Program-made: the position numbers and the translations under genes
In this document: piece after piece, positions 8,379 through 14,819 of the stretch
How positions within the stretch are numbered: the stretch's first letter is position 1
Layout: each line of letters starts with the position of its first letter
DNA from: Comamonadaceae bacterium
GTDB taxonomy: Bacteria > Pseudomonadota > Gammaproteobacteria > Burkholderiales > Burkholderiaceae_C
DNA: 20,991 nucleotides
Reading direction: 5' to 3'
NCBI GenBank assembly: GCA_027490555.1
Contig: JAIXXW010000370.1
Location: 1 to 20,991 of the forward strand
The notes under the pieces: model-generated
Told to the model about the DNA's origin: nothing
What the model saw: only the letters and a program-made list of their open reading frames with translations
The model's database searches: none

Positions 8379-10582
8379 GGTTTCCAGCGTTTGAGCAGCA
8401 GCGCGTTGGCCATCACGCTCACCGAGCTGAGCGCCATGGCCGCGCCCGCCACCATCGGGTTGAGGTAGCCCAGCGCCGCCAGCGGAATGCCCGCCACGTT
8501 GTAGGCAAAGGCCCAAAACAGGTTTTGCCGGATCTTGGCCACGGTGCGTGCCGAGATGTCCAAGGCCGCAGCCACCAAGGCCACATCCCCGCGCATCAGG
8601 GTGATGCCGGCGGCATGCATCGCCACATCGGTGCCATTGCCCATGGCCATGCCCACGTCGGCGGCGGCCAGTGCAGGGGCGTCGTTGACGCCGTCGCCCA
8701 CCATGGCCACCACCTGGCCATGGGCACGCAGTTGTTGCACCTGCGCCGCCTTGTCGCCCGGCAGCACCTCGGCCAAGACCTCGCCCTGCTCGGGGCGCAA
8801 ACCCAAGCGGCGCGCCATGGCCTCGGCGGCAGCGGTGTTGTCGCCCGAAATCATCACCAGTTTCAGGCCCCGCTCGCGCAAGGCCGTCAAAGCTTGCGCA
8901 GCGCCCGGCTTGGGTTCGTCACCAAAGCCCATGAGCAGCAGCGGCCGCACCCCCACATCGGTGCGCTCGGCCAAGGCCGACAGGCTCGCACCTTGCGCTT
9001 GCAAGGCCGCCACGTCTTCTTGCCACAGGCGGGTGTCCAGGCCTTCTTCCTGCAGCCAGCGCAAACTGCCTAGCAAGAACTGCCGTTCGTCGACGCTGGC
9101 GCGCACACCCTTGCCGGGCACCGCTGTCAGATGCTGCGCGCTGGGGCCTGCCAGGCCCTGCGCCTGGGCCGCTTGCACCACCGCACGCGCCAAAGGGTGT
9201 TCGCTGCCGCTTTGCACACGCGCAGCCAGGGCCAAAGCCGTGCGCGCATCGGCTCCTGGTGCTGGCACATGGGCCATCAGGCGCGCTTGTCCCACGGTGA
9301 GGGTGCCGGTTTTATCAAAGGCCACGGTCTGCACCCGGTGTGCCAATTCCAGCGCCTGCACGTCCTTGATCAAGATGCCGTGCTGGGCCGCGACGCCCGT
9401 GCCGGCCATGATGGCCACCGGCGTGGCCAAACCCAATGCACAAGGGCAGGAAATCACCAGCACGGCCACCGCATGGATGAGCGCGGTTTCAAAATCTGCC
9501 CCCCGCAGCATCCAGGCCGACAGGGTGAGCAAGGCGATCAGCAGCACCACCGGCACAAACACTTCGGCCACTTTGTCCACCAGCCGCTGCAAAGGGGCTT
9601 TGGCCGCTTGTGCGTCTTCGACCAGGCGGATGATCTGCGACAACACGGTTTCGTGTCCCACCGCTGTGACGCGCATGCGCACACGCCCGTCTCCATTGAT
9701 GGCACCACCGGTCAAGGCCGCGCCAGGGGCTTTGGCCACGGGCAAGGGCTCGCCAGTCAACATCGATTCGTCCACCTGGGTTGGCCCTTCAACCAAGACC
9801 CCATCGAGCGGAAAGCGTTCACCGGGCCGCACCACGATGTGGTCACCCACCAAAATTTCATCGACCGGCACATCGGTTTCGCCGTCTTCGCCCAAAAAGT
9901 GCGCCTTGTCCGGGCGCAAGGCGTGCAGGGCGCGGATGGCCTCGGTGGTTTGGCGTTTGGCGCGCGACTCCAACCATTTGCCCAGCAAGACCAGGGTGAT
10001 GACCACGGCCGAACCTTCGAAATACAGGTGGGGCGCATGGCCTTCGTGGGCTGTGAGCCAGAGCCACACCGACAAGGCCCAAGCTGCGGTGGTGCCCAAA
10101 GACACCAGCAGGTCCATGTTACCGGTCCATGCCCTCAATGCATGCCAGCCTGCCTTGTAAAAGCGTGCCCCCAGCACGAACTGCACCGGCGTGGCCAGTG
10201 CAAACTGCAGCCAGGCCGGCAGCATCCAGTGCTGCCCCCACACATCCCCCAACATGGGCAAAACCAAGGGCAAGGTCAACAGCAGACCCGCGCCGACCGG
10301 CAAGAATCCTGTCCAGGGCGAGTCCTGCGCAGTTGCTGACGGTTGTTCAGGGGTTCGCGGCTCATAGCCTGCATCGCGCACGGCGCGACGCAGGCGCGCA
10401 TCCGTGACGTCGGCCGATGCCACTTCGACCCGAGCCGATTCGGTGGCCAGGTTGACCGTGGCGCTGAGGACCCCAGGCAGTTTGTTCAATGCCTTTTCCA
10501 CGCGGCTCACGCAGGAGGCACAGGTCATGCCACCGATGCCGATGTTGTGGGTGAGTGGGGTTTCAGTGTTGATCTGTGTCAT
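8375..10582 (-). CDS. copA: Cu(I)-translocating P1B-type ATPase
   Basis: The 735-aa product has one N-terminal heavy-metal-associated domain (GGMTCASC, C21 and C24), then eight expected TM helices. The ion-path motif CPC is at residues 379-381, the phosphorylation site DKTGT starts at D423, the HP motif is at 462-463 and the hinge GDGVND at 629-634. The late helices carry the Cu(I) signature YN (in AYNVAGIPLA) and MxxSS (M716, S719, S720). It pumps Cu(I) out of the cytosol using ATP. ATG 10582 was preferred over in-frame upstream starts because it directly precedes the HMA domain. Starting at 10819 would add 79 residues of non-homologous sequence antisense to the chaperone gene. It is divergent from the CopZ-like gene across 75 bases. 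The MerR-type regulator often found beside copA is not in this window. Confidence 0.95.
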   Translation of the reverse strand: MTQINTETPLTHNIGIGGMTCASCVSRVEKALNKLPGVLSATVNLATESARVEVASADVTDARLRRAVRDAGYEPRTPEQPSATAQDSPWTGFLPVGAGLLLTLPLVLPMLGDVWGQHWMLPAWLQFALATPVQFVLGARFYKAGWHALRAWTGNMDLLVSLGTTAAWALSVWLWLTAHEGHAPHLYFEGSAVVITLVLLGKWLESRAKRQTTEAIRALHALRPDKAHFLGEDGETDVPVDEILVGDHIVVRPGERFPLDGVLVEGPTQVDESMLTGEPLPVAKAPGAALTGGAINGDGRVRMRVTAVGHETVLSQIIRLVEDAQAAKAPLQRLVDKVAEVFVPVVLLIALLTLSAWMLRGADFETALIHAVAVLVISCPCALGLATPVAIMAGTGVAAQHGILIKDVQALELAHRVQTVAFDKTGTLTVGQARLMAHVPAPGADARTALALAARVQSGSEHPLARAVVQAAQAQGLAGPSAQHLTAVPGKGVRASVDERQFLLGSLRWLQEEGLDTRLWQEDVAALQAQGASLSALAERTDVGVRPLLLMGFGDEPKPGAAQALTALRERGLKLVMISGDNTAAAEAMARRLGLRPEQGEVLAEVLPGDKAAQVQQLRAHGQVVAMVGDGVNDAPALAAADVGMAMGNGTDVAMHAAGITLMRGDVALVAAALDISARTVAKIRQNLFWAFAYNVAGIPLAALGYLNPMVAGAAMALSSVSVMANALLLKRWKP

Positions 10583-10599
10583 GGGACGACATGCTTTTT

Positions 10600-10615
10600 G
10601 GTCTATGCTCAGACC
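10600..10615. promoter_or_regulatory. GGTCT-N6-AGACC inverted repeat between copA and the chaperone gene
   Basis: Perfect 5-base arms GGTCT (10600-10604) and AGACC (10611-10615) flank ATGCTC in the 75-base divergent intergenic region, where a shared copper-responsive operator is expected. It is not a recognisable CueR (ACCTTCC-type) or CopY (TACA-type) site. The arms are short, so chance is possible. Confidence 0.25.
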
Positions 10616-10657
10616 CGAGCCCAAGGGGTTTGTGCAGTTTATTGGAGAAGGTACATC

Positions 10658-10855
10658 ATGAACCAAATTTTCATTGTGGAGGGCATGACCTGTGGCCATT
10701 GCGAGAAAGCCGTGACCAAAGCCTTGCTGGCTTTGGACCCGCAGGCCCAGGTGGTGATCGACCGCACACAGCACACCGTGCAAGTGCAGTCCCAGCAAGC
10801 CCGTGAGGCTTTGGCACAAGCCATCGCCGATGAGGGTTACCGTGTCCTTGCCTGA
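10658..10855 (+). CDS. copZ: CopZ-like copper chaperone (single HMA domain)
   Basis: This 65-aa cytosolic protein consists of a single heavy-metal-associated domain. GMTCGHC places the metal-binding cysteines at residues 12 and 15, followed by the usual helix (EKAVTKALLAL), strand and terminal DEGYRV. Such proteins carry Cu(I) to the HMA domain of CopA. The strong Shine-Dalgarno GGAGAAGG (10644-10651) sits 6 bases before this ATG and fixes the start against longer in-frame alternatives. It is transcribed divergently from the ATPase gene and followed after 105 bases by the Spy-like gene. The family is very clear. Copper rather than another soft metal is inferred from the partner ATPase. Confidence 0.93.
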   Translation: MNQIFIVEGMTCGHCEKAVTKALLALDPQAQVVIDRTQHTVQVQSQQAREALAQAIADEGYRVLA

Positions 10856-10960
10856 TGGTTTTTGAATTCACGGATCTTTACAAATCAGCACCATCCGGGC
10901 ATCAAGCGGACACATGGGCGGATCACACTGCAGGCATCCCATCAACGAAAGGATGTTTTC

Positions 10961-11458
10961 ATGAAACCGATTCGCAGCACCTTGATCGCCACCCTTTGCG
11001 TGGCCAGCCTGAGCGGGGTGGCCTTCGCCCAGAGCGGCAACCCAGCCACCGACAACCCGCGTGCAGACCGTCTGGAGAACATGCGCCAACACCATGCCGA
11101 ACGGCACGCCGAACGCCATGCTGCGCGCTGGGCTGAACTCAAAACCAAGCTGAATCTGCAAGCAGCCCAGGAGCCCGCCTGGAACCGTTTTGTCCAGTCC
11201 ATGCAACAGCCTGCCCGCACGGCGCGCCCGGAACGTGCCCGGCTTGAAACCATGACCACGCCCGAACGCCTGGACCAGATGCAGGCCATGAAAGCCGAGC
11301 GCGACGCCCGCATGCAGCAACGCAGCGAAGCCACCCGTGCCCTGTACGCCGGCCTGAATGCCGACCAAAAACAGGTGTTTGACCAGGAAACCGCGCGCGC
11401 GATGGCCGGCCGTGGCATGCATGGCATGGGGCACGCAGGCCATCACGGTCACCGCTGA
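10961..11458 (+). CDS. Spy/CpxP-like (LTxxQ-motif) periplasmic protein, His/Met-rich
   Basis: The 165-aa product has a clear Sec signal peptide, with cleavage expected after AFA (residue 23). The mature part is almost entirely helical and highly charged. A His cluster (HHAERHAERHAARW) lies near the N-terminus, an LTxxQ-like motif LNADQKQVFD starts at residue 132, and the tail MHGMGHAGHHGHR is rich in Met and His. Spy/CpxP relatives are periplasmic chaperones or metal-responsive stress proteins. The terminal His/Met cluster suggests metal binding. A GAAAGGA ribosome site (10947-10953) supports the ATG. It follows the chaperone gene after 105 bases on the same strand and is closed by an intrinsic terminator, fitting a copper-induced unit. 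A role as a periplasmic copper buffer or chaperone is inference. Confidence 0.8.
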   Translation: MKPIRSTLIATLCVASLSGVAFAQSGNPATDNPRADRLENMRQHHAERHAERHAARWAELKTKLNLQAAQEPAWNRFVQSMQQPARTARPERARLETMTTPERLDQMQAMKAERDARMQQRSEATRALYAGLNADQKQVFDQETARAMAGRGMHGMGHAGHHGHR

Positions 11459-11463
11459 TCCAC

Positions 11464-11487
11464 GCCCCACAGGCTGGGGTCTTTTTT
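11464..11487 (+). terminator. Rho-independent terminator after the Spy-like gene
   Basis: Arms CCCCA (11465-11469) and TGGGG (11475-11479), extended by a G-T pair, enclose a 5-base loop and are followed by T-C-T6 ending at 11487. It begins 6 bases after the stop codon of the Spy-like gene, the expected place for an intrinsic terminator. Confidence 0.75.
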
Positions 11488-11497
11488 GAAAATTTGC

Positions 11498-11521
11498 CAA
11501 AGGCTGCTCACGCAGCCTTTG
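11498..11521. repeat. Perfect 10-bp hairpin downstream of the terminator
   Basis: CAAAGGCTGC (11498-11507) and GCAGCCTTTG (11512-11521) are exact complements with a TCAC loop. No T run follows on the plus strand. On the minus strand the sequence after it is A/T-rich. It could be a second terminator, a transcript-end stabiliser or a protein site, and it ends 6 bases before the FNR-like box. Confidence 0.5.
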
Positions 11522-11526
11522 CGCAT

Positions 11527-11540
11527 TTGATACAAGTCAA
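11527..11540 (+). promoter_or_regulatory. FNR/Anr-type box upstream of the DUF2189 gene
   Basis: TTGAT-ACAA-GTCAA matches the FNR/Anr consensus TTGAT-N4-ATCAA at 9 of 10 conserved positions. Its centre is about 41 bases before the ATG at 11575, so a class II activator geometry would give a transcript starting at or very near the start codon. A -10-like GCTAAG is at 11560-11565. Oxygen-responsive control of the downstream pair is inferred. Confidence 0.5.
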
Positions 11541-11574
11541 GTTTTCAAAAAATAGCGACGCTAAGCTGGCGGGC

Positions 11575-12441
11575 ATGCAAGAACCTGGACAAAACCCCGA
11601 GGAAAAGTTTTCGGTAAAGCCGCAAAGTCGGTTGAAATTGCCCGGTATCTTGCCCATCAGCGGCCAAAACGCCCTGTTTTGGCTTTACCTGGGTTGGAAA
11701 GACATGGGCCATTCGCCTTGGCTGAGTTTGGGGCATGGTCTGGTTCTGGCGGTGTGCGGCGGCTTGATCACCTGGGTGGCACACGATCGTTTTTGGCTGC
11801 TGGCAGGGGCGGTGTCGGGTTTTTTGGTGGTGGCACCGGTGCTGGCCACCAGTCTGTATGCTATGAGCCGTGCCATCGAAAGGCATGAGGCGGTGAACCT
11901 GCGGCTTTTGTTCACAACATGGACCCAATGGCAAACCCTGCACAACCGGGAACCGGTGAGTTACTGGTGCCTGGTGCGTTTTGGCCTGTTGTTGGCATTG
12001 GCGGGCACTGGCTGGGTCCTGACCTCTTCGGCCCTGATCACATTGTTGGCGCCTGCACCCATCCACACCCCCATGGATTTCATTCGGCATGTGGTGCTCC
12101 ATCCCGACAGCCATTTGTTTGCCTTGTGGCTGATGTTGGGTGGTTTGTTGGCAGCGCCGGTTTTTGCCTCCAGCGTGGTCTCCATTCCCCTGCTGCTGGA
12201 CCGCAAAATGAACACCTTGCAAGCGGTCTTGACCAGCTGGAAGGTGGTATTGACCCATCCTTTGCCCATGGCATTGTGGGCATTCCTGATCATGGCCTTG
12301 ACCCTGCTGGGCCTGTTCAGCCTGTTCATCGGCCTGATCGTGGTGGTGCCTCTGCTGGGCCATGCTTCCTGGCATGCCTACCGCGATGTGGTCGACACCC
12401 AAGGTGTTCCTGAACGCATGCCCCGCCAGGAGGGTGTGTGA
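11575..12441 (+). CDS. DUF2189-family integral membrane protein
   Basis: This 288-aa protein has a short hydrophilic N-terminus and several hydrophobic helices (roughly residues 53-69, 72-96, 130-158, 180-206 and 230-262). The block WLYLGWKDMGHSPWLSLGHG, followed by LLAGAVSGFLVVAPVLATSLYAMSR, is the hallmark of DUF2189, an uncharacterised family found mainly in proteobacteria. ATG 11575 was preferred over an in-frame start at 11494, which would read through the hairpin and the FNR-like box. No Shine-Dalgarno is evident, so the transcript may be nearly leaderless. The stop codon overlaps the start of the DUF2788 gene, giving a two-gene unit. Family assignment is from memory of its conserved pattern. 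No biochemical function is claimed. Confidence 0.8.
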   Translation: MQEPGQNPEEKFSVKPQSRLKLPGILPISGQNALFWLYLGWKDMGHSPWLSLGHGLVLAVCGGLITWVAHDRFWLLAGAVSGFLVVAPVLATSLYAMSRAIERHEAVNLRLLFTTWTQWQTLHNREPVSYWCLVRFGLLLALAGTGWVLTSSALITLLAPAPIHTPMDFIRHVVLHPDSHLFALWLMLGGLLAAPVFASSVVSIPLLLDRKMNTLQAVLTSWKVVLTHPLPMALWAFLIMALTLLGLFSLFIGLIVVVPLLGHASWHAYRDVVDTQGVPERMPRQEGV

Positions 12442-12650
12442 TGTGGGAGGTGTCGGAGGAGCAGTTCGCCTGGTTCGGTCTGACCATTGGCATCGCGGCA
12501 TTCATGCTCTACATGCTGTTCATCGTGCTGCAATTGGCTTGGGAATCCAAGGCGGGCAAGTTCGGTACGTTTGTGATTTTTTTGGGCCTGGCTTTTGGCA
12601 TGCTCGGTTTTGTGGCCAAGGGCATGATCCAGTGGTGGATGCCCGTGTGA
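12441..12650 (+). CDS. DUF2788-family small membrane protein
   Basis: The 69-aa product has two hydrophobic helices (about residues 12-33 and 43-62) separated by the conserved hydrophilic turn ESKAGKFGTF, which is characteristic of DUF2788. ATG 12441 shares its A with the TGA of the preceding gene. It is preceded by a near-perfect AGGAGGG (12428-12434), six bases away, so expression is coupled to the DUF2189 gene. A GTG at 12438 is possible but less likely. Function is unknown; the small size and two-helix topology suggest an accessory subunit of a membrane complex, but nothing in the sequence proves this. Confidence 0.83.
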   Translation: MWEVSEEQFAWFGLTIGIAAFMLYMLFIVLQLAWESKAGKFGTFVIFLGLAFGMLGFVAKGMIQWWMPV

Positions 12651-12669
12651 GCCAGCCAACTGAACAAAG

Positions 12670-12708
12670 CTGTGGATAAAACAAGTGGAAACTCGGACTT
12701 ATCCACAG
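12670..12708. repeat. Inverted pair of perfect consensus DnaA boxes
   Basis: TGTGGATAA (12671-12679) and TTATCCACA (12699-12707) both match the strong DnaA box 9/9. With flanking bases they form a 10-base inverted repeat, CTGTGGATAA and TTATCCACAG, around a 19-base spacer. The loop is long and no T run follows, so a terminator is unlikely. Confidence 0.8.
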
Positions 12709-12817
12709 CCCGATCGTGTTTCGCCCAGTTGTTCATGGCCAGCGATCAGGCCAGAAGCAGGGTCACGCACATGCTTCAAGCAGCGACAAGTTCCTGTCAC
12801 GGTTCAACAAATGCCGC

Positions 12818-12826
12818 TTGTCCACA
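12818..12826 (+). promoter_or_regulatory. Third DnaA box (one mismatch)
   Basis: TTGTCCACA differs from TTATCCACA at one position and has the same orientation as the second perfect box. It is followed directly by the palindrome-containing GC-rich CCGGTGACGAACCC and then the CTA-triplet run. Confidence 0.55.
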
Positions 12827-12840
12827 CCGGTGACGAACCC

Positions 12841-12886
12841 CTACTACTACCACTATCTCAAGATATAAATTCATCAAGAGATAACA
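12841..12886. other. DnaA-trio-like triplet run and AT-rich segment
   Basis: The top strand reads CTACTACTACCACTATCT from 12841. On the bottom strand this is 3'-GAT-GAT-GAT-GGT-GAT-AGA-5', close to the DnaA-trio pattern (repeated 3'-GAT-5'). The next bases (AAGATATAAATTCATC and on) are the most AT-rich part of the gap, as expected of an unwinding element. Assignment is by analogy with the Bacillus subtilis origin. Confidence 0.45.
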
Positions 12887-12936
12887 AGCGACATGGGCAC
12901 TGTTAAGATTTGCGCATTTCCTTCTCCGACAGCACC

Positions 12937-13686
12937 ATGGCGATCGTTTCAGAAGACCCTTCCAACCCCTGTTACGAGATCAAAAGCGCAGATTTGTCAT
13001 TGGTGGCCTTGGTGCTGAACACCACCGACATGGCCGAGGTTTCACGGTCTTTGAAGCGGCAAATGGACGAGAGTCCTGGCTTTTTTGACCAGGACCCTGT
13101 GGTGATCGATGTCGGTGCGCTGAAACTCTTGGACGAGCAAACCATTGACCTGGATGCCTTGATCGCCACTTTGCGCGAGCATGCGTTGGTTCCTCTGGCC
13201 ATCAAAGGGGCGCCACCTGCGCTTTTGTCATTGGCCAAGGGGGCAGGGTTGGTGGATGCCTCCGATGCCCGCATTCGGCGTTCTGTGCCCCCTGCTGAAC
13301 GTGTATCGGCCCCAGCTGCAGCGTCGCCCCCTCCGCCAGCCGCGGCCATGGTCATCGACAAACCTTTGCGCTCCGGTCAGCAGGTGTATGCCAAAGGCCG
13401 TGACCTGATCGTGATGGGCATGGTCAACCCTGGTGCCGAAGTCATTGCCGATGGCCACATCCATGTGTATGGGGTTTTGCGCGGCAAAGCCATTGCCGGT
13501 GCCCGGGGCAATGCCGGTGCGCACATTTTTGCGCAAGTGATGGAGCCTGAACTCATCTCCATCGCCGGGGTGTACCGCACCAGCGAGAATCCTTTGCCCA
13601 AAGATGTTTTTGGCAAAGCAGCCCATGTTTTTTTGCTATCAGGTCCTGAGGGTGACAAATTGTTGATCACCCCGATACCCGCCTGA
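12937..13686 (+). CDS. minC: Septum site-determining protein MinC
   Basis: The 249-aa product has an N-terminal MinC_N domain (about residues 8-95), which antagonises FtsZ. A Pro/Ala-rich linker (roughly 115-140) follows, then the C-terminal right-handed beta-helix from RSGQ (145-148) through GMVNPGAEV, ADGHIHVYGVLRGKA and EPELISIAG, the MinD- and FtsZ-tail-binding domain. It inhibits Z-ring assembly away from midcell. ATG 12937 was chosen over an in-frame TTG at 12910; neither has a clear Shine-Dalgarno. It is the first gene of minC-minD-minE, so the upstream DnaA-box region must contain its promoter unless the DUF2788 transcript reads through. Confidence 0.95.
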   Translation: MAIVSEDPSNPCYEIKSADLSLVALVLNTTDMAEVSRSLKRQMDESPGFFDQDPVVIDVGALKLLDEQTIDLDALIATLREHALVPLAIKGAPPALLSLAKGAGLVDASDARIRRSVPPAERVSAPAAASPPPPAAAMVIDKPLRSGQQVYAKGRDLIVMGMVNPGAEVIADGHIHVYGVLRGKAIAGARGNAGAHIFAQVMEPELISIAGVYRTSENPLPKDVFGKAAHVFLLSGPEGDKLLITPIPA

Positions 13687-13716
13687 TTTTTTTCATTTGT
13701 CCAAGAAAGTTCATCC

Positions 13717-14532
13717 ATGACAAAAATTGTTGTTGTGACCTCTGGCAAGGGTGGTGTGGGAAAAACCACGACGAGTGCCAGTTTTGCCACAGGTTTGGCC
13801 CTCAAAGGCTTCAAGACCGCTGTCATCGACTTTGACGTTGGCTTGCGCAATTTGGACCTGATCATGGGTTGCGAGCGCCGTGTGGTGTACGACCTGATCA
13901 ACGTGATCCAGGGTGAAGCCAATCTGAACCAGGCCCTCATCAAGGACAAGCAGTGCGATAACCTGTTTGTGCTGGCGGCCTCTCAGACCCGTGACAAAGA
14001 CGCTTTGACGCAAGAAGGGGTGGAAAAAGTCCTGAACGACTTGAGCGGCATGGGTTTCGAGTACATCGTTTGCGATTCTCCTGCGGGCATCGAAACCGGT
14101 GCGCTGATGGCCATGCACTTTGCGGACGAGGCGCTGGTGGTGACCAACCCCGAGGTGTCGTCGGTGCGCGATTCGGACCGCATTTTGGGCATGTTGGGCA
14201 GCAAGACCAAACGGGCGATCGAAGGCCTGGAGCCGATCAAGGAACACCTGCTGATCACCCGCTACAACCCCAACCGGGTAGAAGAAGGCCAAATGCTGTC
14301 GTTGCAGGACATCCAGGACATCTTGCGCATCAAATTGCTGGGTGTGATTCCCGAAAGTGAAAATGTGCTCCAGGCGTCCAACCAGGGCACACCGGCCATC
14401 CACATGGCCAGCAGCGATGTGTCAGAGGCTTACAAGGACGTGATCGACAGGTTTTTGGGTGAGGACAAACCCTTGCGCTTCATCGAAGCAGAAAAACCCA
14501 GCTTCTTCAAGCGTTTGTTTGGAGGCAAGTGA
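13717..14532 (+). CDS. minD: Septum site-determining ATPase MinD
   Basis: The 271-aa ParA/MinD-family ATPase has the deviant Walker A GKGGVGKT (residues 10-17, signature K11 and P-loop K16), switch I FDVGLRNLD, and Walker B-like YIVCDSPAGIE. Its C-terminal amphipathic membrane-targeting helix is SFFKRLFGGK. ATP-bound dimers sit on the inner membrane, recruit MinC, and are released by MinE-stimulated hydrolysis, which drives pole-to-pole oscillation. AAGAAAG (13703-13709) precedes the ATG. It lies 30 bases after minC and 3 bases before minE. Length and all motifs are normal for the family. Confidence 0.97.
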   Translation: MTKIVVVTSGKGGVGKTTTSASFATGLALKGFKTAVIDFDVGLRNLDLIMGCERRVVYDLINVIQGEANLNQALIKDKQCDNLFVLAASQTRDKDALTQEGVEKVLNDLSGMGFEYIVCDSPAGIETGALMAMHFADEALVVTNPEVSSVRDSDRILGMLGSKTKRAIEGLEPIKEHLLITRYNPNRVEEGQMLSLQDIQDILRIKLLGVIPESENVLQASNQGTPAIHMASSDVSEAYKDVIDRFLGEDKPLRFIEAEKPSFFKRLFGGK

Positions 14533-14535
14533 ACC

Positions 14536-14796
14536 ATGTCCTTTCTTTCCTTCCTCTTGGGTGAAAAGAAGAAAACCGCCAGCGTTGCCAAAGAGCGTTT
14601 GCAAATCATCTTGGCCCACGAGCGCAGCGGCCGCAATGTCGCCGAGCCCGATTACCTGCCCGATCTGCAACGCGAGTTGGTGGCGGTGATCAGCAAGTAC
14701 ATCAAGATCAATCCCAACGACATCAAGGTTCAGCTGGAACGTCAGGACAATCTGGAGGTCTTGGAAGTCAAGATCGAGTTGCCCGAAGCCCGTTGA
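14536..14796 (+). CDS. minE: Cell division topological specificity factor MinE
   Basis: The 86-aa product starts with the membrane-binding amphipathic segment MSFLSFLLGEKKK. The MinD-contacting anti-MinC region (ASVAKERLQIILAHER) follows, then the dimerising topological specificity domain (YLPDLQRELVAVISKYIKI through VLEVKIELP). It triggers MinD ATP hydrolysis and restricts MinCD to the poles. Its GGAGG ribosome site (14521-14525) lies inside the last codons of minD, so translation is coupled. It is the last gene of the operon and convergent with the large oxidoreductase gene, whose stop is only 23 bases away. No convincing intrinsic terminator is seen in that gap. Confidence 0.95.
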   Translation: MSFLSFLLGEKKKTASVAKERLQIILAHERSGRNVAEPDYLPDLQRELVAVISKYIKINPNDIKVQLERQDNLEVLEVKIELPEAR

Positions 14797-14819
14797 TCAC
14801 GGCATGCCCATTGCCGGGT

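Larger units (their letters stand above)
12651..12936. other. Candidate oriC-like / DnaA-binding intergenic region upstream of minC
   Basis: This 286-base stretch contains no credible gene. It holds two perfect inverted DnaA boxes (12671-12679, 12699-12707) and a third near-consensus box (12818-12826). A GC-rich spacer, CTA triplets (12841-12858) and an AT-rich segment through about 12886 follow. The order box, GC-rich, trios, AT-rich matches the unwinding side of known bacterial origins. The alternatives are a DnaA-controlled promoter for minCDE or a DnaA titration site. The origin call is inferred from pattern alone. Confidence 0.5.

Noticed and set aside
8535..10160. Long plus-strand open frame (541 codons) antisense to copA
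   Set aside because: Its product is dominated by Ser, Ala, Arg, Thr and Pro with no recognisable fold, as expected of an antisense frame in GC-rich DNA; copA has every catalytic motif on the other strand.
10583..10819. N-terminal extension of copA by 79 residues
   Set aside because: The extension is antisense to the CopZ-like gene, and the normal CopA N-terminus with the HMA domain starts at 10582.
12670..12708. The CTGTGGATAA inverted repeat as an intrinsic terminator of the DUF2788 transcript
   Set aside because: The loop is 19 bases and no T run follows; the arms are exact DnaA boxes, which explains the sequence better.
12685..12906. 73-codon open frame in the DnaA-box region
   Set aside because: It has no Shine-Dalgarno and no recognisable similarity, and it runs through the DnaA boxes and AT-rich tract; treated as non-coding.
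14800..14816. CGGCA-N7-TGCCG hairpin between minE and the convergent oxidoreductase gene as a terminator
   Set aside because: Only five pairs and no T run on either strand; too weak to call.
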